DNA from: Mycetocola reblochoni REB411
GTDB taxonomy: Bacteria > Actinomycetota > Actinomycetes > Actinomycetales > Microbacteriaceae
Reading direction: 5' to 3'
Assembly: GCF_900163835.1 (NCBI RefSeq)
Contig: NZ_FUKR01000004.1
Span: forward strand, 1 to 40,809
Length of the DNA stretch: 40,809 nucleotides
The notes beneath the pieces were generated by a model. That model had not been told where the DNA came from. It ran no database searches and was given only the letters and a program-made list of their open reading frames with translations. The translations under genes and the position numbers were made by a program. This document shows positions 25,860 through 39,272 of the stretch, piece after piece. Position 1 is the stretch's first letter; each line of letters begins with the position of its first letter.

Positions 25860-26472
25860 GCGCGGCACCGGCTCCCGCGGCCAGGCGAATCGGCGATCCC
25901 GACCATCCGGCGCTTCTGCGCGGGGCCGAACGGGGAGACCTCGACGGCATCATGCGCATCGAACGCGACAGCTTCCCCCGCGACGCCTGGTCGGAGCGTG
26001 CGATGGCCGCGGACCTCGACTCGGAGTACACCGGCTACCTCGTCATCGCCGGGGAGGACGGCACGGTCCTCGGCTACGGCGGCGTGCTCGCACCCGAGCG
26101 CTCGGGCGACGCCGACATCCAGACGATCGCCGTGGCCGACGCGGCGCGGGGCAGGGGCTGGGGCCGGCTGCTCGTCAGCGAGCTGATGGCGCTCGCCGCC
26201 GGCCGGGGCGCGAGGGAGCTGTTCCTCGAGGTCAGGGAGGACAACCCCGTCGCGCAGGGCCTGTACCGCTCTCTCGGCTTCGAGCAGATCGCGGTCAGAC
26301 CGGGCTACTACCAGCCGGAGGGGGTGGACGCGCTCGTCATGCGGGCGAGACTCGCCGCGCCCGCCAGATCCGGCACGCCCGTCGCGCCGCTCGGGCCGCC
26401 CCGGAACGAGGGCATCGGCGACCCCGACGACAGAGACGACACAAGCGACACCGACGACAGCACAGGAGCAGC

Positions 26473-26476
<4 letters not shown>
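25856..26476 (+). CDS. rimI: Ribosomal protein S18-alanine N-acetyltransferase RimI
   Basis: GNAT enzyme that acetylates the N-terminal alanine of S18, commonly placed between tsaB and tsaD. The GTG start overlaps tsaB by 4 bases. The fold runs from about residue 20 ([21 protein letters not shown]) to about 160. The acetyl-CoA loop is [10 protein letters not shown], and [23 protein letters not shown] is typical of RimI. At 206 residues it is longer than the usual 150: about 45 C-terminal residues are polar and Asp-rich ([16 protein letters not shown]), without resemblance to the family. Confidence 0.92.
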
Positions 26477-27533
<1,057 letters not shown>

Positions 27534-27537
<4 letters not shown>

Positions 27538-27842
27538 TCTCCGCCGCGGAGGGCGCGCCGACGGCCGGCAGCTGGCCGTTCACCTCCGACCCGGCGTCGC
27601 GGGGCGGACGCTCCTGGCTGGCGCTGCGACTGGGGATCGTGTCGACGGTCGGAGGGGTGCTGTGCGGCTGGACGCTTCCGCTCGCGGTCCTCGCGATCGT
27701 GCTCGGCGTCGTCGCGGCGGTGCGGGGGCAGGGTCACACGGGCAACGCCATCGGCGGCGTGGTCTTCGGTGCGATCGGGCTGCTGCTCTCGGTCGGCTGG
27801 ATGGTGCACTCGCTCGTCGTGCTCACCCTTACCGCGGGCTGA
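27534..27842 (+). CDS. Small DUF4190-like membrane protein
   Basis: 102 residues; function unknown. After a polar N-terminus (1-27), hydrophobic segments cover about 28-62 and 72-98. [17 protein letters not shown] followed by [17 protein letters not shown] has the Gly-spaced pattern of DUF4190 proteins. The GTG start overlaps tsaD by 4 bases, so it is the last gene of the glmS-to-tsaD run by coupling. Confidence 0.75.
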
Positions 27843-27908
27843 GGCGCGCCCGAGCCGGGGGCGGAGGCGCGCTCGCACCGCGGGCGGAACCGGTCCACCG
27901 CCGGGGGC

Positions 27909-27930
27909 GCGGCGGCCGCGCGACCGCCGC
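27909..27930. terminator. Weak hairpin between convergent genes
   Basis: GCGGCGG (27909-27915) and CCGCCGC (27924-27930) pair around an 8-base loop in the 117-base gap between the DUF4190-like gene and the convergent methyltransferase. No T-tract; a tentative bidirectional terminator. Confidence 0.4.
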
Positions 27931-27959
27931 ACGGCATGGCCCTGGTGGCCGGGGCGGCG

Positions 27960-29165
27960 TCAGGCGGTTCGCCCTCCCGTGCCCAGGCGCTGGGCGATGA
28001 TGGCCGTCCGCACGCCGCTGACGCGCGTGAGGATCAGGCTCAGCGCCTCCGGGCCCTTCAGCTTGAGCCCGGTGCGGAAGGCGGCGGGGTCGATGTCGAC
28101 GCCGCGCTTCTTGATCTCGAGCGTGCCGACCCGGCGGCGGGCGAGCTCCTGGCGGATCGTCCTCTGGTCGAGCGGCAGCGTGTCCAGCACGCGGAAGCCC
28201 TGGGCGAACGGCGTCGACACGGCGGCGTCGGAGCTGAGGTACGCGATGCTCGCGTCGATCGTGCCCGCGCCGATGCGCTCCGCGAGGGTGCCGATCTGCC
28301 GGGCACGGATGACGGCGCCGTCCGGCTCGTAGAGGTAGCCGCCGAGGGGCCGGGTCTCCGGGTCGGCCGCGTCGTGCTCCGCCGCGAGCTCGTGTGCGCC
28401 GTCCGCAGTCAGCAGCAGGGCGCTGCGTTTGACGCCCTCGCGCGCGAGCGTGCCGAACCACAGGCCCATCTCGACGAGCTGGCCGTCGACGCTCACCCAC
28501 TGCGCCTCGGCGTCGTCGGGGATGAGCGCGCGGTCGAAGCCCGGCCCGAGCTTCACGCCCGTCGGCAGCCGGCGGCCCACATCGAACGCGAAGGACAGCG
28601 AGGGCGCATAGTCGTCCGGGTCGGTCAGGCGTCGGGTACCGCTGTGCCCCGCCGTGCGCCTGGCGGGGTCGAGGTAGACGCCGTCGACCTCGTCGAGCGC
28701 GGTGTCCTCCGCGCGCGCGTGCTCGACGGTCACGGACGGGAACGGCGCCAGGTTGTACCCGGCGATGGCCGCCGTGACCTCATCCGCGTCGACCGCGAGG
28801 ACGTCGGCGCCGGCACCGGCGAAGGCGAGCGTGTCCGCGCCGATGCCGCAGCCGAGCTCGGCGATTCGGGTGATGCCTGCGGCCCGGTAGCGGCCGGCAT
28901 GGCGGGCGGCGACGCGGAGCCTGCTCGCCTGCTCCAGCCCGGAGGGGGTGAACAGCATGCGGTCGGCGAACTCGCCGAGCTTCGCCCTCGCCCTGCGCCG
29001 CAGCGACGCCTGACCCAGCACGACTGACACGAGCTCGGGGCTGTGGCCCGCAGCCCTCAGGGCCGTCACCTGCCGCACGGGATCGGTCTCGCCCTGAGCG
29101 GTCACGGCGTCCAGCAGCTCGAGACCCGAGGGGGTGAGCAGGGTGCGCAGCTCGTTGGAATCCAC
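27960..29165 (-). CDS. Class I SAM-dependent methyltransferase with THUMP-like C-terminus
   Basis: 401 residues. The SAM-binding loop is AELGCGIGADTLAF (102-115). VYLDPARR is a catalytic-type DPAR motif seen in a group of actinobacterial proteins whose C-terminus is classed as THUMP-like (here about 310-395, LEIKKRGVDIDPAAFRTGL). The substrate is not established; RNA is a reasonable guess. I chose the GTG at 29165 because TACCGT lies 6 bases upstream and the residues before it are a poor, non-conserved extension. It is divergent from groES. Confidence 0.82.
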   Translation of the reverse strand: MDSNELRTLLTPSGLELLDAVTAQGETDPVRQVTALRAAGHSPELVSVVLGQASLRRRARAKLGEFADRMLFTPSGLEQASRLRVAARHAGRYRAAGITRIAELGCGIGADTLAFAGAGADVLAVDADEVTAAIAGYNLAPFPSVTVEHARAEDTALDEVDGVYLDPARRTAGHSGTRRLTDPDDYAPSLSFAFDVGRRLPTGVKLGPGFDRALIPDDAEAQWVSVDGQLVEMGLWFGTLAREGVKRSALLLTADGAHELAAEHDAADPETRPLGGYLYEPDGAVIRARQIGTLAERIGAGTIDASIAYLSSDAAVSTPFAQGFRVLDTLPLDQRTIRQELARRRVGTLEIKKRGVDIDPAAFRTGLKLKGPEALSLILTRVSGVRTAIIAQRLGTGGRTA

Positions 29166-29171
29166 CAGCCA

Positions 29172-29177
29172 ACGGTA
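29172..29177 (-). promoter_or_regulatory. -10 box for the leaderless methyltransferase gene
   Basis: Minus-strand TACCGT (plus-strand ACGGTA) is followed by 6 bases and then GTG at 29165. Confidence 0.5.
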
Positions 29178-29233
29178 GCGGATCGCCTCCGGAGCGCGGG
29201 CCGCGGTGCCCGGATGACGCCGGGCGACACCGG

Positions 29234-29260
29234 TTGGCACTCGCGTTGCATGAGTGCCAG
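29234..29260. promoter_or_regulatory. Upstream CIRCE-like operator of groES
   Basis: TTGGCACTC-N9-GAGTGCCAG has 8 of 9 paired positions and the exact CIRCE spacing. Each arm departs from consensus TTAGCACTC by one base or two. Its spacer contains the groES -35 (TTGCAT). Probable HrcA site. Confidence 0.75.
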
Positions 29261-29274
29261 GATCGCTCTAAACT
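29246..29274 (+). promoter_or_regulatory. groES promoter
   Basis: TTGCAT (29246-29251), a 17-base spacer and TAAACT (29269-29274). The start would fall near 29281, inside the downstream CIRCE element. Confidence 0.75.
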
Positions 29275-29278
29275 GGCG

Positions 29279-29305
29279 TTAGCACTCTCACGACGAGGGT
29301 GCTAA
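29279..29305. promoter_or_regulatory. CIRCE operator (HrcA site) of groES
   Basis: TTAGCACTC-N9-GGGTGCTAA matches the CIRCE consensus with one mismatch in the right arm. It lies at the predicted transcription start, the usual HrcA position. Confidence 0.92.
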
Positions 29306-29340
29306 ATCACGACGTACTGAGTTCAAGAAAGAGGTCAACC

Positions 29341-29637
29341 GTGTCGGTCTCCATCAAGCCGCTCGAGGATCGCATCGTCATCAAGCAGGTCGAGGCGGAG
29401 CAGACCACTGCTTCCGGGCTCATCATCCCTGACACCGCCAAGGAGAAGCCGCAGGAGGGCGAGGTCGTGGCCGTCGGGCCGGGTCGCATCGACGACAACG
29501 GCAACCGCGTCCCCCTCGACGTCGCCGTCGGCGACCGCGTGCTGTACTCCAAGTACGGCGGAACCGAGGTCAAGTTCGGTGCGGACGAGTTCCTCGTCCT
29601 CCCCGCCCGCGACGTGCTGGCGGTCGTCGTCCGCTAG
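29341..29637 (+). CDS. groES: Co-chaperonin GroES
   Basis: 98-residue lid of the GroEL chamber. The GTG start follows AAAGAGG by 6 bases. [19 protein letters not shown], the mobile loop with [19 protein letters not shown], and the terminal [14 protein letters not shown] are canonical. Two CIRCE elements control it. groEL does not follow; a terminator does, so the chaperonin gene is elsewhere. Confidence 0.97.
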   Translation: MSVSIKPLEDRIVIKQVEAEQTTASGLIIPDTAKEKPQEGEVVAVGPGRIDDNGNRVPLDVAVGDRVLYSKYGGTEVKFGADEFLVLPARDVLAVVVR

Positions 29638-29654
29638 ACGACGGCACTGACGTC

Positions 29655-29686
29655 CAGGGCCCCCGCGCTTCGGCGCGGGGGCCCTG
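29655..29686 (+). terminator. Terminator after groES
   Basis: Perfect 14-bp stem (29655-29668 with 29673-29686) closed by a TTCG tetraloop, 17 bases after the stop. No T-tract. Confidence 0.8.
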
Positions 29687-29741
29687 CGCGTGCGCGGCGT
29701 CACGCGGCGACGCCGGATCGTGTCGGCCGGCGTCCCGGCGA

Positions 29742-29747
29742 TACGGT
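29742..29747 (+). promoter_or_regulatory. -10 box for the leaderless rarD-like gene
   Basis: TACGGT is followed by 6 bases and then GTG at 29754. Confidence 0.5.
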
Positions 29748-29753
29748 CGAGGG

Positions 29754-30714
29754 GTGAGCACCACCCCGTCGCCGTCGCCCGCGCCCCCGGACAGCTCCGA
29801 GGCGGACGGGGCCAGGGCCGGTCTCCTCGCCGGGGCGGGCGCCTACCTGCTCTGGGGCGTGCTCCCGCTGTACTTCCTGCTTCTCGAACCGGCGGGGCCG
29901 CTCGAGATCGTCAGCGTCCGGGTCGTGTTCGCGCTGCTGTTCTGCCTGGCGCTTCTCGCCGTCGCACGGGGGTGGCGCCGTCTCGGCCGGGTGCTCGCCG
30001 ACCGCCGCACGATGCTCCTCATGCTCCTGGCGGCCGCGCTCATCTTCGTCAACTGGCTCGTCTACGTCATCGCCGCCACGACGGGGCACGTCGTCGAGGC
30101 GTCCCTCGGCTACTTCATCAACCCGATCGTGACGGTGCTGCTCGGCGTGGCGGTGCTCAGGGAGCGGCTGAGGGCGACGCAGTGGGTCGCCGTCGCCGTC
30201 GCCGTCGCGGCGGTGCTCGTCCTCGCGGTCGGCTACGGCAGCGTCCCGTGGCTCTCGCTCGCGCTTGCGGGCAGCTTCGGCCTCTACGGCCTGGTCAAGA
30301 AGGCCGTCGGTCCGCGGGTCGACGCAGTGTCGGGGCTCACCGTCGAGACCCTGTGGCTCACCCCGCTCGCCCTCGCGATCGTCGCGGTGATCGCCTCCTC
30401 GGGTCGGCTCACGCTGTGGAGCGAGGGGCCGGCGCACTTCTGAGTGCTCGCCGCCGCCGGGGCGGTGACGGCCCGTGCCGCTGCTGCTGTTCGCCGCCGG
30501 GGCGCGCCGGTTGCCGCTGGTCGCGATGGGCTTCCTGCAGTTCGTCGCTCCGATCCTGCAGTTCCTGATCGGTGTCGTCGTGCTACACGAGGAGATGCCG
30601 CCCGAGCGCCTGGCCGGCTTCGTCCTCATCTGGGTGGCCGTCGTGCTGATCATGGTCGACGCGGTCCGCGGGGCCCGCCGGGGCCGTGCGGCCGTCGGCA
30701 CCGAACCCTGCTGA
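29754..30714 (+). pseudogene. rarD: RarD-like EamA transporter, disrupted by a stop codon and a frameshift
   Basis: Ten-helix drug/metabolite-type transporter. The intact part (229 residues from a GTG start) covers GAYLLWGVLPLYFLLLEPAGPLEI and GYFINPIVTVLLGVAVLRERL. It ends at a TGA (30441-30443) where family members commonly have a bulky hydrophobic residue, so TGG to TGA is a likely change. Reading on in frame gives VLAAAGAVTA, then a second lesion at 30472-30474 (an extra C) shifts the frame. The rest resumes at 30475 (VPLLLFAAGARRLP, then FVAPILQFLIGVVVLHEEMPP) to the stop at 30714. Two lesions 30 bases apart suggest a real, recent pseudogene, but sequence errors are not excluded. Substrate is unknown for the family. 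Confidence 0.85.
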
Positions 30715-30720
30715 GCGGGG

Positions 30721-35707
<4,987 letters not shown>

Positions 35708-35745
35708 CCCCGGCCGAGCGCCCGCCCCTGCGGGGGAGGGCGGCC

Positions 35746-35792
35746 GACGAGGCCCTCCCGACCACGGCTGCGCCGATCGGGAGGGCCTCGTC
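35746..35792. terminator. Bidirectional terminator between guaB and map
   Basis: Perfect 16-bp stem (35746-35761 with 35777-35792). The loop itself can form CGGC-TGC-GCCG (35765-35775). It lies between converging genes. Confidence 0.8.
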
Positions 35793-35851
35793 CGTTCGCG
35801 CAGCGCAGCCGTGCGGATGCGGCGGCGGCGACGTGCACCGTTCGGGCGGGC

Positions 35852-36628
35852 TCAGCCGCGCGGTGCGCGCGTGAGGACCTCGGCGCCGTCCTCGGTGATC
35901 GCGACGGTGTGCTCGCTGTGCGCGGTGCGCGCGCCCGTCGCCGAACGCAGCGTCCAGCCGTCGGCGTCGGTGACGAGCCGGTCGGTGTCCGCCATCGCCC
36001 AGGGCTCGAGCGCGAGCAGCATCCCTGGGCGAAGCGGGTAGCCCCGCCCCGGGCGTCCCGTGTTGGGCACGTGGGGGTCCTGATGCATGGTGCTGCCGAT
36101 CCCGTGACCGCCGAACTCGGTGTTGATCGGGTATCCGGCCGAGTCCAGCACCGCGCCGATCGCCGCCGAGATGTCGCCGATCCTGGCCCCTGGTCGTGCG
36201 GCGGCGATGCCGGCGGCGAGCGCGCGCTCGGTCGCGTCGATGAGGGCGACGCTGCCCGCAGGCCTGGCGTCGCCGACGAGGAAGCTGATGGCGGCGTCCG
36301 CCGCGATGCCGTCGAGTGTGACCGCGAGGTCGAGCGTGAGCAGGTCGCCGTCGGCGAGCGCGACGTCGTGGGGCATGCCGTGCAGCACCGCGTCGTTGAC
36401 GGAGGTGCAGATGTAGTGCCCGAACGGTCCGCGGCCGAAGGACGGGGCGTAGTCGACGTAGCAGGACACCGCCCCGGCGTCGAGGATCAGCTCCCGGGCC
36501 CAGCGGTCGATGTCGAGCGGGGTGGTGCCGGGAACAACACGTGACCGCAGCGTGTGGAGGATGGTGCCGACGAGCGCGCCCGTCGCGCGGGCCCTGGCGA
36601 GCTCCGCCGTGCTCAGGATCTCGATCAT
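35852..36628 (-). CDS. map: Methionine aminopeptidase, type I
   Basis: Removes initiator methionine. 258 residues with all five metal ligands: D100 and D111, H175 (GGHGIGSTMHQDPHVPN), E208 (LALEPWAM) and E239 (HSEHTV); H83 (AVLHGMPHD) is the usual substrate histidine. I chose the ATG at 36628 with GGAAGGG about 8 bases upstream; a longer in-frame start would fall on the promoter. It is not next to adk/secY here, so it may be one of several map genes. Divergent from an XRE regulator. Confidence 0.95.
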   Translation of the reverse strand: MIEILSTAELARARATGALVGTILHTLRSRVVPGTTPLDIDRWARELILDAGAVSCYVDYAPSFGRGPFGHYICTSVNDAVLHGMPHDVALADGDLLTLDLAVTLDGIAADAAISFLVGDARPAGSVALIDATERALAAGIAAARPGARIGDISAAIGAVLDSAGYPINTEFGGHGIGSTMHQDPHVPNTGRPGRGYPLRPGMLLALEPWAMADTDRLVTDADGWTLRSATGARTAHSEHTVAITEDGAEVLTRAPRG

Positions 36629-36653
36629 GTCCGTTCCCTTCCGATCTGTGAAA

Positions 36654-36686
36654 ACTATACCGGTCATACTATCCCGGTATTACTAT
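36654..36686. promoter_or_regulatory. Divergent map/XRE promoters with a shared inverted repeat
   Basis: Leftward TATAGT (plus strand ACTATA, 36654-36659) is the likely map -10. Rightward TACTAT (36681-36686) lies 6 bases before the XRE ATG. Between and overlapping them, ATACCGG (36657-36663) and CCGGTAT (36674-36680) form a perfect inverted repeat with a 10-base spacer, a plausible operator for the XRE protein. Confidence 0.6.
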
Positions 36687-36692
36687 TGGATC

Positions 36693-36983
36693 ATGGTCAG
36701 GACACCGCTCACCGCCGACGACATCGACAGGGGACGCCGCCTCGGCGCGCTGCTCCGAGGAGCACGGGGGGACAGGACGATGCTCGCCGTGGCGCTCGAC
36801 GCCGGGCTGTCGCCGGAGACGCTGCGGAAGATCGAGTCCGGACGCGTCGCGACCCCGTCGTTCGCGACGGTGGCGGCGGTCGCCGGAGTCCTCGGGCTGT
36901 CACTCGACGCGATCTGGTCGGAGCTCGCCGCGGAGCGCACGCCGGGAGCCGAGGCGGAGCCGGGGGAGCGGCGCGCCTCCTGA
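36693..36983 (+). CDS. XRE-family helix-turn-helix regulator
   Basis: 96-residue protein that is almost only a Cro/C1-type helix-turn-helix. LGALLRGARGDRTMLAVALDAGLSPETLRKIESGRVATPSFATVAAVAGVLGLSL spans helices 1-5, with the recognition region at about SPETLRKIESG. A short acidic tail follows. I used the ATG at 36693 since a -10 box lies 6 bases upstream. It probably controls itself and perhaps map through the inverted repeat between them; no toxin gene is adjacent. Confidence 0.88.
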   Translation: MVRTPLTADDIDRGRRLGALLRGARGDRTMLAVALDAGLSPETLRKIESGRVATPSFATVAAVAGVLGLSLDAIWSELAAERTPGAEAEPGERRAS

Positions 36984-37016
36984 GCCGCGCGGTTCCCGTG
37001 GTGCCATTCCCTCGCG

Positions 37017-37036
37017 GTTCCCCTCCCGCGGGGAAC
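37017..37036 (+). terminator. Hairpin after the XRE gene
   Basis: GTTCCCC (37017-37023) and GGGGAAC (37030-37036) pair around TCCCGC. It lies 11 bases before the next gene's -10 box. Confidence 0.5.
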
Positions 37037-37046
37037 TCTGCGGGCC

Positions 37047-37052
37047 TACGCT
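37047..37052 (+). promoter_or_regulatory. -10 box for a leaderless hypothetical gene
   Basis: TACGCT is followed by 7 bases and then the ATG at 37060. No Shine-Dalgarno. Confidence 0.5.
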
Positions 37053-37059
37053 TGATGGC

Positions 37060-38085
37060 ATGAACGCAACGCCGTCGCTCGGGTCCGCCGTCCGCTATGC
37101 CGCCGCCGACGACGCCGCGGGCGACTCTCGGGCGCGGCGTCGCCGCTGGGCGGTCGAGATCGGCTTCGCCGCGGCGCTCGGCGGCCTCGCCCTCGTCGAC
37201 CCGGCCCGTCTCACGCCCGGGCGTCGTGCCGTCTTCCGCGTCAGCGAGGCGGCGCTCGCCGCAGGAATGACCGCGTGGTCGATGCGCACGGCCGAGTGGC
37301 CGATGCGCTCCTCCACGCCGGGGTTCGCCGCCGGCGCGGCGGGGCTCTCCCTCGGACTGGCCGAGATGAGTGAGCGCGTCGACGCGCGCGTCGTCGGCGG
37401 GCTCCGCCGCCGTGGCGTCCGCCGGCCCCGCCTGCTCGTCGCCGCGGCGACGGTGGCCGTCCAGCTCGCGAGCGCGGCGACGGTCGAGCGCTCGGCGCTG
37501 TCCGCCTCCGTGTGGGGCGACGACGAACCCGAGTCTGGGCCTGGCACCCTGCCCGAGACGGCGAGCCGGATCCTCACGGCCATCATCACGGCAGACGACC
37601 GCATCGACGGGGGAGCGCTCGCCCGCCAGCTCGACACCGCGCTCGCGGCCGACGGCGACGACCCCGACGGCGATGACTGGCTGGCGATCCGCGTTGACGA
37701 CTCCGCGCCCCGCTCGCCGCTGGCGAGCTACACCCACCCGGTCGTCGTCCGGGCCCACACCCCGGACGGACGGCCCGTCCTCGTGGAGCTCAGCATCGAG
37801 CAGGGCACGCTGTCGGCGCTCACCGTCTCCGTCGTGGACCCGGACGGACCCGACGACGGTGCCGCGGCCGACGCCCGCGAGACCGACGGCGCCCGCCCGT
37901 TCACACGAGTGTCCAGCTTCGGCTGGAACGCCCGGACGCCGCTGGTCAGCTCGGACGCCCCCGACGGGATCGGGCTCGAGCACTGGACGGCTCCGCGCTG
38001 GTCGGAGATCGTGCTCGACGGCGCAGAGCTCGTCGTCGGCTTCGGCGACTCCGCCCGTCGCCTGCCCTTCCCCCCTGCCGCCTGA
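37060..38085 (+). CDS. Hypothetical membrane-anchored protein
   Basis: 341 residues; family not recognised. A basic N-terminus is followed by hydrophobic segments at about 30-47, 57-75, 88-103 and 124-142. A soluble domain of about 190 residues then follows, rich in Asp, Ala and Pro, with no Cys or obvious catalytic motif. TAWSMRTAEWPMRSSTPGF lies between helices 2 and 3. It stands alone between XRE and guaB3 and has its own leaderless-type promoter. No function is proposed. Confidence 0.75.
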   Translation: MNATPSLGSAVRYAAADDAAGDSRARRRRWAVEIGFAAALGGLALVDPARLTPGRRAVFRVSEAALAAGMTAWSMRTAEWPMRSSTPGFAAGAAGLSLGLAEMSERVDARVVGGLRRRGVRRPRLLVAAATVAVQLASAATVERSALSASVWGDDEPESGPGTLPETASRILTAIITADDRIDGGALARQLDTALAADGDDPDGDDWLAIRVDDSAPRSPLASYTHPVVVRAHTPDGRPVLVELSIEQGTLSALTVSVVDPDGPDDGAAADARETDGARPFTRVSSFGWNARTPLVSSDAPDGIGLEHWTAPRWSEIVLDGAELVVGFGDSARRLPFPPAA

Positions 38086-38099
38086 GCGCAGTCGGGGGC

Positions 38100-38120
38100 C
38101 GGGCGGCCGCTCGCCGCCCG
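38100..38120 (+). terminator. Hairpin after the hypothetical gene
   Basis: CGGGCGG (38100-38106) and CCGCCCG (38114-38120) pair around a 7-base loop, 14 bases before the guaB3 -10. Confidence 0.5.
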
Positions 38121-38133
38121 TCGGCGCGGCCGC

Positions 38134-38139
38134 TAGGCT
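38134..38139 (+). promoter_or_regulatory. -10 box for leaderless guaB3
   Basis: TAGGCT is followed by 6 bases and then GTG at 38146. Confidence 0.5.
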
Positions 38140-38145
38140 GGGCGG

Positions 38146-39270
38146 GTGAGCATGCAGATCGAGATCGGCGTTTCCAAGCGCGCACGTCGCGCCTACTCCT
38201 TCGACGACATCGCCATCGTCCCCTCCCGGCGCACCCGCGACCCCCAGGACGTGTCGATCGAGTGGGGCATCGACGCCTACCACTTCGACACCCCCTTCAT
38301 CGGTGCGCCGATGGACGCGGTGGTCTCGCCCGCGACCGCGATCGAGATCGGCCGCCTCGGCGGTCTCGGCGTGCTCGACCTCGAGGGCGTGTGGACGCGG
38401 TACGAGGACGCCGAGTCCGTCCTCGCCGAGCTGCGCTCGCTCCCGCCGGAGGCCGCGACCGCCCGCATGCAGCAGATCTACTCCGAGCCGATCAAGCCGG
38501 AACTGGTGACCGCACGTCTGGCGGAGATCCGTGCCGCGGGCGTCACCGTCGCCGGGTCGCTCTCCCCGCAGCGCACCCAGGAGCTCTACGAGACCGTGGT
38601 GGCGGCCGGCGTCGACCTCTTCGTCATCCGGGGGACGACGGTCTCGGCCGAGCACGTGTCCAAGACGGTGGAGCCGCTCAACCTGAAGAAGTTCATCTAC
38701 GAGCTCGACGTCCCCGTGATCGTCGGCGGTGCCGCCAGCTACACGGCTGCGCTGCACCTCATGCGCACCGGCGCGGCCGGCGTGCTGGTGGGCTTCGGCG
38801 GTGGCGCGGCGTCGACGACGCGCGCCACGCTCGGCATCCACGCCCCGATGGCGACAGCGGTCGCCGACGTCGCGGGCGCGCGCAGGGACTACATGGACGA
38901 GTCGGGCGGCCGCTACGTGCACGTCATCGCCGACGGCGGCCTCGGCACGGCGGGGGACATCGTCAAGGCGATCGCCTGCGGCGCCGACGCCGTCATGCTC
39001 GGCGGTGCGCTCGCCCGGGCATCCGACGCGCCCGGGGGCGGCTACCTCTGGGGCGCCGAGGCCCACCACTCCACGCTTCCGCGTGGGAACCGCGTCGAGG
39101 TGCCCACCCGCGGCCCGCTCGAGGAGGTCTTCTACGGGCCCGCGACCGTCGCCGACGGCACCGCCAACCTCGCGGGCGCCCTGCGGCGGTCGATGGCGAC
39201 GACCGGCTACTCCGACCTGAAGGAGTTCCAGCGCGTCGAGGTCGTCGTGGCCCCGTACACGGCCCGGTAG
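38146..39270 (+). CDS. guaB3: GuaB3-family IMP dehydrogenase-related protein
   Basis: 374-residue member of the IMPDH/GMP reductase superfamily found mainly in actinobacteria and cyanobacteria. It lacks CBS domains. Landmarks are RAYSFDDIAIVPSRRTRDP, PFIGAPMDAVVSP and VHVIADGGLGTAGDIVKAIACGADAVMLGGAL. The usual IMPDH loop around the catalytic cysteine (GPGSxCTTR) is replaced by GFGGGAASTTRATLG, so classical IMPDH chemistry is doubtful from sequence; members have been proposed to act as GMP reductases. I used the GTG at 38146; an ATG two codons later is the alternative. Confidence 0.93.
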   Translation: MSMQIEIGVSKRARRAYSFDDIAIVPSRRTRDPQDVSIEWGIDAYHFDTPFIGAPMDAVVSPATAIEIGRLGGLGVLDLEGVWTRYEDAESVLAELRSLPPEAATARMQQIYSEPIKPELVTARLAEIRAAGVTVAGSLSPQRTQELYETVVAAGVDLFVIRGTTVSAEHVSKTVEPLNLKKFIYELDVPVIVGGAASYTAALHLMRTGAAGVLVGFGGGAASTTRATLGIHAPMATAVADVAGARRDYMDESGGRYVHVIADGGLGTAGDIVKAIACGADAVMLGGALARASDAPGGGYLWGAEAHHSTLPRGNRVEVPTRGPLEEVFYGPATVADGTANLAGALRRSMATTGYSDLKEFQRVEVVVAPYTAR

Positions 39271-39272
39271 CG

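Noticed and set aside
36693-36983. Toxin-antitoxin pair with the XRE protein as antitoxin
   Set aside because: No small partner gene lies next to it; the neighbours are map and a long membrane-anchored protein with its own promoter.
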